Below are positions 1 to 8,144 of a stretch of 12,725 nucleotides of DNA, piece after piece (the first letter of the stretch is position 1; the number at the start of each line of letters is the position of its first letter). Made by a program: the position numbers and the translations under genes. The notes below the pieces were generated by a model. That model ran no database searches, was not told the DNA's origin, and saw only the letters and a program-made list of their open reading frames with translations. The stretch is from Clostridium sp. CAG:167 (lineage in GTDB: Bacteria > Bacillota > Clostridia > Lachnospirales > Lachnospiraceae): assembly GCA_000433735.1 (NCBI GenBank), contig HF998327.1, positions 25,238 to 37,962 of the forward strand. The letters are read 5' to 3'.

Positions 1-362
1 TCTTTTTTAGTGAATTTTTCAACAAAATCCGGAACCATATCCAGAAGTTTTGTCATACCATCCTGATTCTTCACATTTACCAGTTTGGACACACCGTCTT
101 TGATGACCAGGACAGCACTTGGCTGGATCTTACCACCCATACCACCGCCACCATTGTTCTTCTCAGATGCGGATGAATTACCTGGTTTTTCTTTGTTGCT
201 GAAAGCACCGGCAGCCACACCAAAACTTACATCTACAAGAGGCAGCACGATGGTTCCATCGTCAAATTTGATAGCCTCTCCCACTACGGTCTTTGTAGTC
301 AGAAAAGAATCCATCCCTTTAAACAAAGACTCTACTGTTTCGTTAAAATTATTATCAGCCAT
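1..362 (-). CDS. gerW: GerW/YtfJ family spore protein, 3' end cut by window edge
   Basis: About 120 residues are visible and the frame is still open at base 1, so the C-terminal part is missing (Bacillus YtfJ is about 150 residues). The start ATG at 362 follows an AAAGGAGGG ribosome binding site with good spacing. The protein begins MADNNFNETVESLFKGMD and has the family layout: an amphipathic N-terminal helix, then VGEAIKFDDGTIVLPLVDVS, a glycine-rich loop (NNGGGGMGGKI, about residues 72-82), then PSAVLVIKDG and a terminal helix (MTKLLDMVPDFVEKF). In Bacillus, GerW is a sporulation protein of the forespore/inner spore needed for normal germination; its biochemical role is not established. It is the last visible gene of the minus-strand operon, 16 bp after a DUF2953 gene, the same pairing as ytfI-ytfJ in Bacillus, which supports the call. 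Confidence 0.9.
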   Translation of the reverse strand, partial: MADNNFNETVESLFKGMDSFLTTKTVVGEAIKFDDGTIVLPLVDVSFGVAAGAFSNKEKPGNSSASEKNNGGGGMGGKIQPSAVLVIKDGVSKLVNVKNQDGMTKLLDMVPDFVEKFTKK

Positions 363-378
363 AATGACCCTCCTTTTG

Positions 379-1131
379 TTACTTGTTTTTCATTCTTTTA
401 TAAAAATTCATTATTTCCTGATTCCTGTACAGACGCACAGCCATCTTCAACAGATAAAACACCTGTATATTTCCCTTTATCTTTCCTCGTCCCATGAACA
501 CCTTTCTCTCAAAATCCGGAACGATATGTACTTCTTTGCGATACACAACAGGGAAGAGCGCCAGTGCTCCGAACAAAAGCCCGGTATAGCACGGATCCTC
601 CAGTCCACATACCAGATCGCACCAGATCCTGCGGGGTGCCAGCTGATGAAAAAGTCCCTTACATTCTCTCCATATAATGCGGATAACCCGTTTGTTTTCA
701 TCCGTGATAAAGTTTATTATACCCGATACCCCCGGAAATGAAAAGCGTTTTTTTGTCCTTTTTTTCCTTGGTGGCACCTTTTGCTGTGTTTGCTCTCCCG
801 GAACTTTTTTTCCCTTTTTCTCTGATTTTTGAGACGTGGTTTTCTTTTTTTCTGTTGTCTCCTTTTTCTCTTTTTCTTCTTTAGACTTTACTGTTATAAA
901 TCCAATCCGGATTCTAACCTTCTCTGAATCCAGTTTCTTCTTTATCGAAATCAAATGGAACAAAAAACTGACGCTGAATGCGTATTTTTTCTCTCCCTGC
1001 TCCGGCAGCACTGCTTCCGCCCGGTACCGTACCGGCACCCACACCACACAGGCTGCCAGAACGACAACAATCCCCAACACAATTCCAATCAGAATACCAA
1101 TCCATTTTATGACTGCTAAAATGATAGCCAA
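379..1131 (-). CDS. DUF2953 membrane-anchored protein (YtfI-like)
   Basis: The 250-residue protein has one N-terminal hydrophobic segment (about residues 3-33), a first small domain, a very Lys/Glu/Thr-rich linker (about 83-127) and a C-terminal DUF2953 core with GLEDPCYTG (about 176-184), VPDFE (204-208) and a GRGKIKGNI stretch. I chose the TTG at 1131 because AGGATGTGAT (1144 to 1135), a 9/10 match to the ideal AGGAGGTGAT ribosome binding site, ends 3 nt upstream. The longer reading from TTG 1152 adds seven residues but has no such site. Family function is unknown; its regular position just before gerW/ytfJ suggests a sporulation link. The topology suggests a C-terminal domain tethered to the membrane. 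The charged linker is low-complexity and probably disordered. Family call is firm, function is not. Confidence 0.85.
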   Translation of the reverse strand: MAIILAVIKWIGILIGIVLGIVVVLAACVVWVPVRYRAEAVLPEQGEKKYAFSVSFLFHLISIKKKLDSEKVRIRIGFITVKSKEEKEKKETTEKKKTTSQKSEKKGKKVPGEQTQQKVPPRKKRTKKRFSFPGVSGIINFITDENKRVIRIIWRECKGLFHQLAPRRIWCDLVCGLEDPCYTGLLFGALALFPVVYRKEVHIVPDFERKVFMGRGKIKGNIQVFYLLKMAVRLYRNQEIMNFYKRMKNK

Positions 1132-1134
1132 CTT

Positions 1135-1144
1135 ATCACATCCT
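1135..1144 (-). promoter_or_regulatory. Ribosome binding site that fixes a TTG start for the DUF2953 gene
   Basis: AGGATGTGAT on the minus strand differs by one base from the full anti-16S complement AGGAGGTGAT, and the TTG codon at 1131-1129 lies 3 nt downstream (7 nt from the AGGATG core). No in-frame ATG exists near the N terminus, so this site decides the start. Confidence 0.65.
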
Positions 1145-1158
1145 ATTTTCAAGACTTA

Positions 1159-1482
1159 TCAGGAAAAATCTTTTTTGTCAAAAAGATTTTTCGGCTCAAA
1201 CACTTCCTCCCGACTGGCTTCTTCCATCATTCCCTGAAGCAGTTCCAGGGCCTTTTCATAACTGACAGCCAGACCAAACACATAGATATCCAGATACTCA
1301 AATCGTCTAAAAAACATTTCTCTCGTCTTTACGATCTCAAACAAATTATCCGGATTCATTGCCAGCATAAGTGCATAATAATTTTTCTTCCATGGTTTTC
1401 TTTTTTCCACTCGTTTTCTGCACTTTTTAGGATGTTTCGCCACCGTTTCATCCATATACAGATTCTTATACCAATGAATCAT
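1159..1482 (-). CDS. Small hypothetical protein, 107 aa
   Basis: I do not recognise a family. The protein has a strongly basic N-terminal third (KHPKKCRKRVEKRKPWKK, residues 16-33), then a mixed helical region with several aromatics (YYALMLAMNPDNLFEIV, REMFFRRFEYLDIYVFGL), and an acidic C-terminal helix (about 75-95). No signal peptide or membrane segment is evident, so it is probably cytoplasmic, with the basic patch possibly contacting nucleic acid or lipid head groups. The ATG at 1482 starts 1 bp after the stop codon of the preceding gene (stop at 1484-1486), with AGGAAG about 9 nt upstream inside that gene's end, so the two are likely translationally coupled. This coupling suggests that the two products work together. 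It is followed by the DUF2953 gene. Confidence 0.75.
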   Translation of the reverse strand: MIHWYKNLYMDETVAKHPKKCRKRVEKRKPWKKNYYALMLAMNPDNLFEIVKTREMFFRRFEYLDIYVFGLAVSYEKALELLQGMMEEASREEVFEPKNLFDKKDFS

Positions 1483-1483
1483 C

Positions 1484-2866
1484 CTACCACTCTTCCTGTC
1501 TCATCCAGTCATTTAAAAGATCCACTACTACTGCCTGCTCTGCCAGATCCCGGCACCCAAACAATCTGGTACGAATCGTTTCCATCACCTCATCCTGGCT
1601 TTTAAACACCATCGGCAGTTTTTCCAGAACTTCGCCCATAATAGCCCGTTTAACAGGTTTGCTTACCTGTGTCAGTTTCTGATCCATCTTCTTTATCAGT
1701 TCTTTCGTCTGTTCGTGAATATAAGCATCCGATGCCTCTTCCGGCTCTGTCACTTCCTCCAGTGATACAAACAAACTGTCTGACAAAAGGTTAGCAATCT
1801 TTCCAAGATCCATATAAACGCCGGTCAATCCCTGTTTTTCCAATTCTTCTTTACAGGAAGACACGGTTTCAAACAAGACCGCTTCAAGATAACTGCTTTT
1901 TTCCACCAGTGGTTCAATACGACCTTCCAGAGGAACTAACATTTCCTCCCGGTATTCTTCTTTAGCCAGGCATCTCCAGATCGACTGGCAGGCCTTGGAA
2001 AGTTTTTCCTCCGAAACAATATGCTTCTTCAGAAGGCATTGGGCATAAATGCCATTTACTACCTTCTGCATGGAATAATAAAGGTCTGTCAGACGGTGAA
2101 TCTGCCTTGCCGCCTCTTCCAGCACACCAGTCAGCGTTTCATACCGGTCTACATCCAGATTCTTGTAATCCGCTGTTTCCAGCTGGCTGTACATATTCCA
2201 GAGTGTCTCATACTGTTCCAGCGATTCTGCCGGCTGATACAAAGTTCCCGCCGTTTCCAGCACATATACAAAACCATCCACCGAGGCCTTATCACTTCCC
2301 TTATAAAGAGTAAATGCCTCACGGATACAATCATAGAACTTTTCCCTTGTCATGCGGACCGGCAGTTGTCCTGCCACCAGCCGGATCTTTTCCTGCATCA
2401 CGCTGGTATCCTTATCCGAGAATAAATACCTTTGAAGTTTCTGCAAAAACTCCTCCTGTTTTATACCGTTTAATTTGTCTTTTCGTTCTTTTTCACTCAG
2501 ATACTGGTATTCCATTCGGTTAAGAACATATTCAAACACAATAAGCCGGTCTGTATAGGCAGTAAACAGATTCATCTTCTCTGTAATCCGGCTTCTGAGT
2601 TCTTCCATTTCCTGCCCCAGTTTTGCATAATCCGCTGCCGGATCCGAAAGTGTCAAAAGTCCCTGTTTTATCTTCTCAAACTGTCCTTTGCCGGCATCTT
2701 CTGCCAGTTTTTTATCTTCTGATATTTCTTCAACCAGACCATAGGCCGAAAAGGTTAGTTCCAGCACGCTGTATGCCTCGTAAGTCTCCAGAGCCAGTTC
2801 CTTATATTCTTTTAAATTTTTGTCCAGGTTCTTTCCCTGGTGCAGTTCCTGCAGCAATCGTTTCAC
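1484..2866 (-). CDS. Hypothetical soluble alpha-helical protein, 460 aa
   Basis: Not recognised. The product starts with GTG at 2866, preceded by AAAGGAAG at 7 nt spacing; no better in-frame ATG is close. It has no hydrophobic segment long enough to cross the membrane. The whole length reads as successive amphipathic helices rich in Leu, Glu, Lys and Tyr (for example EQYETLWNMYSQLE near residues 217-230 and ETLTGVLEEAARQIHRLTD just after), which suggests an all-helical repeat or scaffold rather than a classical enzyme fold. I see no nucleotide-binding loop, metal motif or catalytic signature. It lies 21 bp after the glycosyltransferase gene and is coupled to the 107-residue gene that follows, so it probably belongs to the same process. 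It could be a lineage-specific partner of the membrane enzymes; that is inference. Confidence 0.8.
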   Translation of the reverse strand: MKRLLQELHQGKNLDKNLKEYKELALETYEAYSVLELTFSAYGLVEEISEDKKLAEDAGKGQFEKIKQGLLTLSDPAADYAKLGQEMEELRSRITEKMNLFTAYTDRLIVFEYVLNRMEYQYLSEKERKDKLNGIKQEEFLQKLQRYLFSDKDTSVMQEKIRLVAGQLPVRMTREKFYDCIREAFTLYKGSDKASVDGFVYVLETAGTLYQPAESLEQYETLWNMYSQLETADYKNLDVDRYETLTGVLEEAARQIHRLTDLYYSMQKVVNGIYAQCLLKKHIVSEEKLSKACQSIWRCLAKEEYREEMLVPLEGRIEPLVEKSSYLEAVLFETVSSCKEELEKQGLTGVYMDLGKIANLLSDSLFVSLEEVTEPEEASDAYIHEQTKELIKKMDQKLTQVSKPVKRAIMGEVLEKLPMVFKSQDEVMETIRTRLFGCRDLAEQAVVVDLLNDWMRQEEW

Positions 2867-2887
2867 TTATGTTCTTCCTTTCTCTTT

Positions 2888-5800
2888 CTAGTATATCAGC
2901 ACCCAGGATTCTCTCCATCTGAGGCAGTCCCGCACAAATGTCTCAGGCACCGGCGCCCCTGATAACACCGGATAAAACAGTACAAATAAGACAAAGGCAC
3001 AGGCAAGATATAAAAGGATCCATTTAAACCATTTTTCACTGCGCTGCCTCAACAGTACCATAATATAAACGATCATCATACATACAAACGGTACGCTTGG
3101 AAAATAATGGTATGCAAAGGTGCATCTTGGCACCAGCATCCAAGGCACATATTGTACCAGATAGGCAAAACTGATAAATAAAGCTGTTTTATCCTTTCTG
3201 CAAAAGATCCGATACAGCATAAAAATAAACGCCGGGATGCCCGCCCACCATACAAGAGGGTTTCCAAAGGCACTGATTCCTTCTTTCAATCCATTTGTAA
3301 GTGTCTGGCAATAATAAAACATCGGCCGGTACATATCAGGCCACTGATACCAGGTGGATGAATACGGATGGGTTGCCTTTAACTGGGAATGGTAGTTATA
3401 CATAGTATTGGCATTTTTAACCATTTTACCAACCAGTTCCGTAAATCCATTCTGGTGATTTTCCAAAAATTCAGCAATTCCTCTGTAAACGCCTCCTACC
3501 GGATTGGCGGTGTCGGTCAGTTGATACTCAAACCGTGCCACATTATCTGTACATCCATCCGAAAACGGAATATAAGAACACAGATAGATCGTTCCTGCAA
3601 CAAGTACAAAGAACAGAACACAAAATCCCAAAGTAGACCATAATTTCCTGTAAAAAACTTCGCGGATATAACTATGCTCAATGCCCGCGGTCCTTCCCTC
3701 CGGCTCTTTTCCTGCTTTTACATATTCATAAAGCCTTTTTCCCATAATGGCGAAAAAGAACACCGCCAGACCTGCCGCCGCATAGACAGCGGTCCATTTT
3801 GATGCACATCCAAGCCCCATCATCACCGCACTCAGTCCCAGCGGGATAAAAGTCTTCCAGAGAGGCGTATCATAAAAGTTCATCTGGCTGTACCAGTACA
3901 TAAAGAAGAACATGGCTATGATAAAAAACGTTCCATATACATCAATGGTAGCGATACGTGTCTGGGTAAAATGCATGAAATCAAAGGCAAATAAAAATGT
4001 CAGTGCCGACGCCGCCCATGTCTTCCCGCGGAACAACCTTCTCCCAAAGAAATACATAAACGGAAGCATGCCGATACCAAACAAAGTACCCATAATACGC
4101 CAGCCAAATGGATTCATACCGAAAATACGGATTCCCAGACTCATGATGTATTTGCCAAGAGGCGGATGGGTATTTTCATAATTATACAATCCATGGATCA
4201 TTTCATAAGCGGTTCTGGCGTGGTATATTTCATCAAAATAAGTGCCGCTGTGGAAGGTTACGGTTGCTTCATATTCATCCTGCTCATCAAACAGTTCCGG
4301 ATATTCATTACGGTTCACAGGCATCAGTTTATTTCCGTGGGCATCTGTGATCACCAGTTCCATTAGTACGGATTCCTGATCCTGGCTTGTAAGCCGCAGA
4401 TAACGGTATTTATCTGCCAGATTATAAGTATCTGCATCCGCATCCTCTTCCGTCTTTGACAGATTGTTCCAGCAAAAGACACTGGTAGCCTTTACCTCGC
4501 CGATCTGAGCATAATTTTTACCATCGTTGGAAACCTCTGCCATAAACTTGCGGTCCTCATAGTTTCCTAAAAAGGTATGGATCATATCAATATTCTGCTC
4601 TTTGCCAAAATCCAGTGTAATAACACCGCCGTTTTCCTCTGTCTGATCCCAGTGGGTCACCGGTGCACTCATATTTCCAAGATTGATCAGGGCAACAGCC
4701 GCATACACAGCCACGATAACCCCCAGCGCAATTCCGTCTTTTTTACTGAACGGAGCCAGTTTTACCGTCCCCCGGATATCTCCCCACGGCTTTGGGTTCT
4801 CCGCCTTTTCCCTAACCGGTTTTCTCTTCCAGATGTAGTTTTTTTCATTCTTTTTGCCAGCCGGCATTTTTGACAAAATTTGTGTGTTTCTTCCTGCCGC
4901 AAAATACAGATAACCATACATTCCCATTGTAAGGAGTGCCGTGATACCAATGATACCTCCCTGCGGTCCGGTGCTGTCTTTCTCCACAAAATAATAAAGT
5001 ACATGTGCCACATTCATAAAGCAGACTACCGAAAAGCCCACATAGGTAAAAAACATTTCTCTGGTTGGTTTGGCAAGAAATGCAAACAAAACAAGAACGA
5101 TCGCCGGGAACAAATATCTTTCATGCATACGGACAGAGAACAAAAACATGGTAGAACAGATCACTGCCATAGATACAAAATATTTGGACTTGTCCTCTTT
5201 CATCTTCTTAAAGAACAGCCAGGCACTTAATGCTATCGCTGCCACAATGGCAAGACTGCCATATGTGCTGTATTTGATTCCCAGAAAACGGTCGTTCTGA
5301 CTGGCCCAGTTTTTTCCAAACATCGCCCAGAAATTATACGCATTGATACTGCAGTACTCATAAGATCCCATGGTGTCTACATACTGGCTTATTACTTTAC
5401 CCAGTCCAAAAGGTGCTGTCAGGCCAAACATAACCACAATAGCTGCCAGACCGCCTATGAGATCCTTCTTAAACTTCTGCCAGTTAAAATTCTTAAGAAA
5501 TACCTGTTCTATGATCGTATAAATCAAAATCGGTGCAAACATAATCGCCTGGGGTTTGATCAGCACCCCAACAATATACACAAAATAAGCCTGGATCCTT
5601 TTTTCTTCCATGCACAGATAACATGTAAGGATCACTGCCAGAGTAAACACACTGTCTGTCTGTCCCCATATAGATGAATCCAGGATCACCAGTGGATTCA
5701 GAGCATACAGGCCTGCCAGTATAAGGGACGTCCCCTCTGAGAATTTCTTTTTTGAGAAAAGGTAAACCAGATACGCAGTTCCCAGATCTGCCAGCATTGG

Positions 5801-6253
5801 TACCAGTTTGATCAGCCATCTGCCGGCATCTGATGTCAGCCCAATCCCGAATAAACGGCGAATCCCTGCTATAACCCACAAAATAGCCATATATCCTGGT
5901 GGATAATCTGTGAAAGCATCCAGATAATAAAACTTAGAAATACCATTGTCAAAAATCATGTCGGACCAGGCATAAAAACAGTTCATATCCGTTCCATGTC
6001 CTGCATATTTTACTGCCAGTACACTTTTAATCAGAAAAGCAGCCCCCAGCACTAAAAGAATGTTGACATAATCCTTCTTTTTATCCTCTCTGTAAACCAC
6101 ACATCCTTCCACTTCATAGCGTATCTTATAGATATAAACAAGGATGCACACAGCCAAAAAAACCAGAATCGCCACCGCATATCCGGAATTTTTGATCGTC
6201 TGGATCATATCTTCAATAGAAAGATCCGGCATTACAAACAACTTTGCCCCCAT
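2888..6253 (-). CDS. Double GT-C membrane glycosyltransferase: N-terminal mannosyltransferase-like half, discoidin-like domain, C-terminal PMT (GT39) half
   Basis: The 1121-residue polytopic protein starts at ATG 6253 behind AGGAGG at 9 nt. Residues 1-455 form a GT-C membrane region with about 12-13 helices: an acidic first-loop motif GTDMNCFYAW (D89), TDYPPGYMAILW (D116), IWGQTDS (195-201) and RMHERYLFP (375-383). After a basic loop and one more helix (507-525), residues 530-650 look like an F5/8-type discoidin beta-sandwich (ITLDFG, EVSNDGKNYAQIG, KYRYLRLTSQ). Residues 655-1121 are a protein O-mannosyltransferase: YFDEIYHAR (D674, E675), THPPLGK (695-701), GWRIMGTLFG, HFTQTRIATIDVYG (D771), HPYSSTWYQWP in a large outer loop (962-972), and PRCTFAYHYFP near the end. 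Such enzymes move a sugar from a polyprenyl-phosphate donor to an acceptor outside the membrane. Typical single PMTs are roughly 500-750 residues, so this is a two-enzyme fusion. The acceptor and the sugar cannot be read from sequence. Confidence 0.88.
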   Translation of the reverse strand: MGAKLFVMPDLSIEDMIQTIKNSGYAVAILVFLAVCILVYIYKIRYEVEGCVVYREDKKKDYVNILLVLGAAFLIKSVLAVKYAGHGTDMNCFYAWSDMIFDNGISKFYYLDAFTDYPPGYMAILWVIAGIRRLFGIGLTSDAGRWLIKLVPMLADLGTAYLVYLFSKKKFSEGTSLILAGLYALNPLVILDSSIWGQTDSVFTLAVILTCYLCMEEKRIQAYFVYIVGVLIKPQAIMFAPILIYTIIEQVFLKNFNWQKFKKDLIGGLAAIVVMFGLTAPFGLGKVISQYVDTMGSYEYCSINAYNFWAMFGKNWASQNDRFLGIKYSTYGSLAIVAAIALSAWLFFKKMKEDKSKYFVSMAVICSTMFLFSVRMHERYLFPAIVLVLFAFLAKPTREMFFTYVGFSVVCFMNVAHVLYYFVEKDSTGPQGGIIGITALLTMGMYGYLYFAAGRNTQILSKMPAGKKNEKNYIWKRKPVREKAENPKPWGDIRGTVKLAPFSKKDGIALGVIVAVYAAVALINLGNMSAPVTHWDQTEENGGVITLDFGKEQNIDMIHTFLGNYEDRKFMAEVSNDGKNYAQIGEVKATSVFCWNNLSKTEEDADADTYNLADKYRYLRLTSQDQESVLMELVITDAHGNKLMPVNRNEYPELFDEQDEYEATVTFHSGTYFDEIYHARTAYEMIHGLYNYENTHPPLGKYIMSLGIRIFGMNPFGWRIMGTLFGIGMLPFMYFFGRRLFRGKTWAASALTFLFAFDFMHFTQTRIATIDVYGTFFIIAMFFFMYWYSQMNFYDTPLWKTFIPLGLSAVMMGLGCASKWTAVYAAAGLAVFFFAIMGKRLYEYVKAGKEPEGRTAGIEHSYIREVFYRKLWSTLGFCVLFFVLVAGTIYLCSYIPFSDGCTDNVARFEYQLTDTANPVGGVYRGIAEFLENHQNGFTELVGKMVKNANTMYNYHSQLKATHPYSSTWYQWPDMYRPMFYYCQTLTNGLKEGISAFGNPLVWWAGIPAFIFMLYRIFCRKDKTALFISFAYLVQYVPWMLVPRCTFAYHYFPSVPFVCMMIVYIMVLLRQRSEKWFKWILLYLACAFVLFVLFYPVLSGAPVPETFVRDCLRWRESWVLIY

Positions 6254-6271
6254 GAAACCTGTCCTCCTATC

Positions 6272-7159
6272 CTACTTATGATGCACATGCTCGTGCGTAA
6301 ATAGATGTTCCGAGCAGTACTCATATCTACCATCACATTTTGAGCAATAGCGAAAATCCAATTCCGGTGCATCAAGTTCTGTCCGTCCACAGATCGCACA
6401 TCGATGAATCGGTCCTTTTTCCCTACTCTCATGCATTTTCTGTTTAAACTCCGCTTTGCGTTTTGTCTGTCTGGCATGTGCTGCCATGCCCGGACTTCCC
6501 TTTGCAAAGAAAAAGAATATAAAAATATTGATAAGAGAAACGACAATCAGCGCCACCGGATAATAACTCTTCATCATGATTCCCTGTATGATCTGGTATG
6601 CATCTAGTGCAAAATAGAAAATACTAAGCCACTTTGCCTTCACCGGGATAATGAAAAACAGCAAAAACTGCACATCCGGGAATACCAGTGCAAAAGCAAG
6701 GAATAAGGATTCCGTTACATACTCCAGGGTCACCTGCATTCCCAGCCAGATACCTACTTCCTGTGCCGGATAGACGATTCCCATGATCAAGTAAGCTGCC
6801 AGCGTCACAATAAGAATCATAACGATACCACTGAGATAAAACAGTGTAAAACGAAATCTTCCCCAGATTCTCTCCAGGTTTGATCCGATGCTGTAATAAA
6901 CCCATGCCATGATCACAAACCAGAACAATCCGGATGAACCGCTTCCCCCTGCACTTGGGCAAAGCAGAAATGTAATCAGACGCCATACTTGTCCATGGTG
7001 AAAGATCTGATAAAAATCCAGACTCAGATACTGATAATAAATATATGGATTTACCATCGAGATCAACATTCCCAGTCCACTGATGGCGATCACATAGATC
7101 ATAAGATTGGATACTCCGAAATTAGGATATCTCTTCTCCAAACGGTCAATAAAATTCAT
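6272..7159 (-). CDS. Rhomboid-like membrane pseudoprotease with C-terminal zinc-ribbon-like tail
   Basis: The 295-residue protein starts at ATG 7159 after CAGGAGAG. It has about six membrane helices within residues 15-218 and rhomboid/derlin-family marks: QVWRLITFLL (W59, R60) before the second helix and IGSNLERIWG (91-100) followed by FYLSG. Where active rhomboids carry the GxSG serine, this protein reads EYVTESLFLAFALVFPD, and no histidine is present in the later helices (IPVKAKWLSIFYFALDAYQ onward). It therefore lacks the Ser-His dyad and should be proteolytically inactive. A cytosolic tail follows with C254-x2-C257, C272-x2-C275, then C282, H285 and a His-rich end (H289, H291, H293, H294), consistent with one or two bound zinc ions. 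By analogy with derlins and iRhoms it may bind or hand over membrane substrates. It sits between corA and the glycosyltransferase gene with short gaps (31 and 18 bp). Confidence 0.82.
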   Translation of the reverse strand: MNFIDRLEKRYPNFGVSNLMIYVIAISGLGMLISMVNPYIYYQYLSLDFYQIFHHGQVWRLITFLLCPSAGGSGSSGLFWFVIMAWVYYSIGSNLERIWGRFRFTLFYLSGIVMILIVTLAAYLIMGIVYPAQEVGIWLGMQVTLEYVTESLFLAFALVFPDVQFLLFFIIPVKAKWLSIFYFALDAYQIIQGIMMKSYYPVALIVVSLINIFIFFFFAKGSPGMAAHARQTKRKAEFKQKMHESREKGPIHRCAICGRTELDAPELDFRYCSKCDGRYEYCSEHLFTHEHVHHK

Positions 7160-7190
7160 ATAGAACTCTCCTGTCTTCTTTCTTTTCTTT

Positions 7191-8117
7191 TTAGAACAGA
7201 TTCTTTTTGCGGAAGAATAATGCTACCAATAATGAGATCAGCAGTGTGATCACGATAGTAATGACAAATCCGTACGGATTATGTCCCAGTGGGATCACAT
7301 CAAAGTTCATACCAAAGAAACTGGCAATCATAGTAGGAATCGAAAGCACGATCGTCACGGTTGCCAGCAATTTCATCACTATATTTAAGTTATTAGAAAT
7401 AACCGAAGCAAAGGCATCCATCATTCCACTTAAAATGTTGCTGTATATATTTGCCATCTCTATAGCCTGCTTGTTCTCTACGATAACATCTTCCAGCAGA
7501 TCTTCATCTTCCGGATATTTGCGAATTTTTTCTGTCCGGAGCAGTTTCTCCAGCACCACCTCGTTGGACCGCAGTGAGGTAGTAAAATACACCAGGCTTT
7601 TTTCCAATTCCAGCAGTTCGATCAATTCGCTGTTTTTCTGGGATATGTGGAGTTTTTCCTCAATCTGGTCGCTCTTACGGTCTATGATACGCAGGTACCG
7701 CAGATAAGAAGTCGCATTGCGATACAAAATCTGAAATACAAACCGGGTCTTTTTAAATGTATAAAATTCCCGTACTCTTTTATTGGCAAACGCCCGCAGC
7801 ACCGGTGATTCTTCCAGACATAAAGTAACGATCACTTCCTTAGTCATATAAATACCGAGAGGAATCGTAACATAACGGTCCTTTTCATCCAGAGATGGGA
7901 TGTCCACCAGGATCATATTGTAATCGTCCTCTACTTCGACACGGGATCTTTCCTCATCATCCAGCGGTGCCCGCAGATCGTCCATATCGATTCCGGTCTC
8001 GTCCTGCAGTCTCTCCAGTTCCTCTGTCGTTGGTCTGGTCACATACACCCAGCAGCCATCTTCTATCTTGTCCACTGATATCAGTTCGTCTTCTACTGTT
8101 TTGTATATTGAAATCAT
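7191..8117 (-). CDS. corA: CorA family magnesium/divalent cation channel
   Basis: The 308-residue product matches CorA in length and layout. A soluble N-terminal alpha/beta domain (about residues 1-100, with YNMILVDIPS and YVTIPLGIYMTKEVIVTLC) is followed by a long acidic helical stalk (about 105-240) and two membrane helices at the C terminus (about 246-268 and 282-302). The family signature GMN is at residues 269-271 in SFFGMNFDVIPLG, and the short tail FFRKKNLF is basic as expected. CorA forms a homopentameric channel in the cytoplasmic membrane for Mg2+ and sometimes Co2+ or Ni2+. ATG 8117 follows AGGAGG at about 5 nt. It is the first gene of the operon, behind a consensus promoter and a hairpin leader. 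The substrate ion is not determined by sequence. The family assignment is firm. Confidence 0.93.
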   Translation of the reverse strand: MISIYKTVEDELISVDKIEDGCWVYVTRPTTEELERLQDETGIDMDDLRAPLDDEERSRVEVEDDYNMILVDIPSLDEKDRYVTIPLGIYMTKEVIVTLCLEESPVLRAFANKRVREFYTFKKTRFVFQILYRNATSYLRYLRIIDRKSDQIEEKLHISQKNSELIELLELEKSLVYFTTSLRSNEVVLEKLLRTEKIRKYPEDEDLLEDVIVENKQAIEMANIYSNILSGMMDAFASVISNNLNIVMKLLATVTIVLSIPTMIASFFGMNFDVIPLGHNPYGFVITIVITLLISLLVALFFRKKNLF

Positions 8118-8144
8118 GGCAGCCTCCTGTTTAAATATTCATCC

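Noticed and set aside
85..741. Plus-strand open frame of 218 codons opposite gerW and the DUF2953 gene
   Set aside because: It crosses two well-supported minus-strand genes, has low-complexity Ser/Leu/Pro content typical of an antisense frame and no ribosome binding site.
836..1237. Plus-strand open frame of 133 codons
   Set aside because: It is antisense to the DUF2953 and 107-residue genes; the poly-Phe/Ser run mirrors the Lys/Glu-rich linker on the other strand.
2300..2600. Possible frameshift or split in the 460-residue protein, since other frames are also open here
   Set aside because: The main frame is continuous from GTG 2866 to the stop at 1484 with uniform helical character; the alternative frames are short and without start signals.
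7207..7707. Plus-strand open frame of 166 codons opposite corA
   Set aside because: It lies wholly antisense to corA and its serine-run composition mirrors the reverse complement of that gene.
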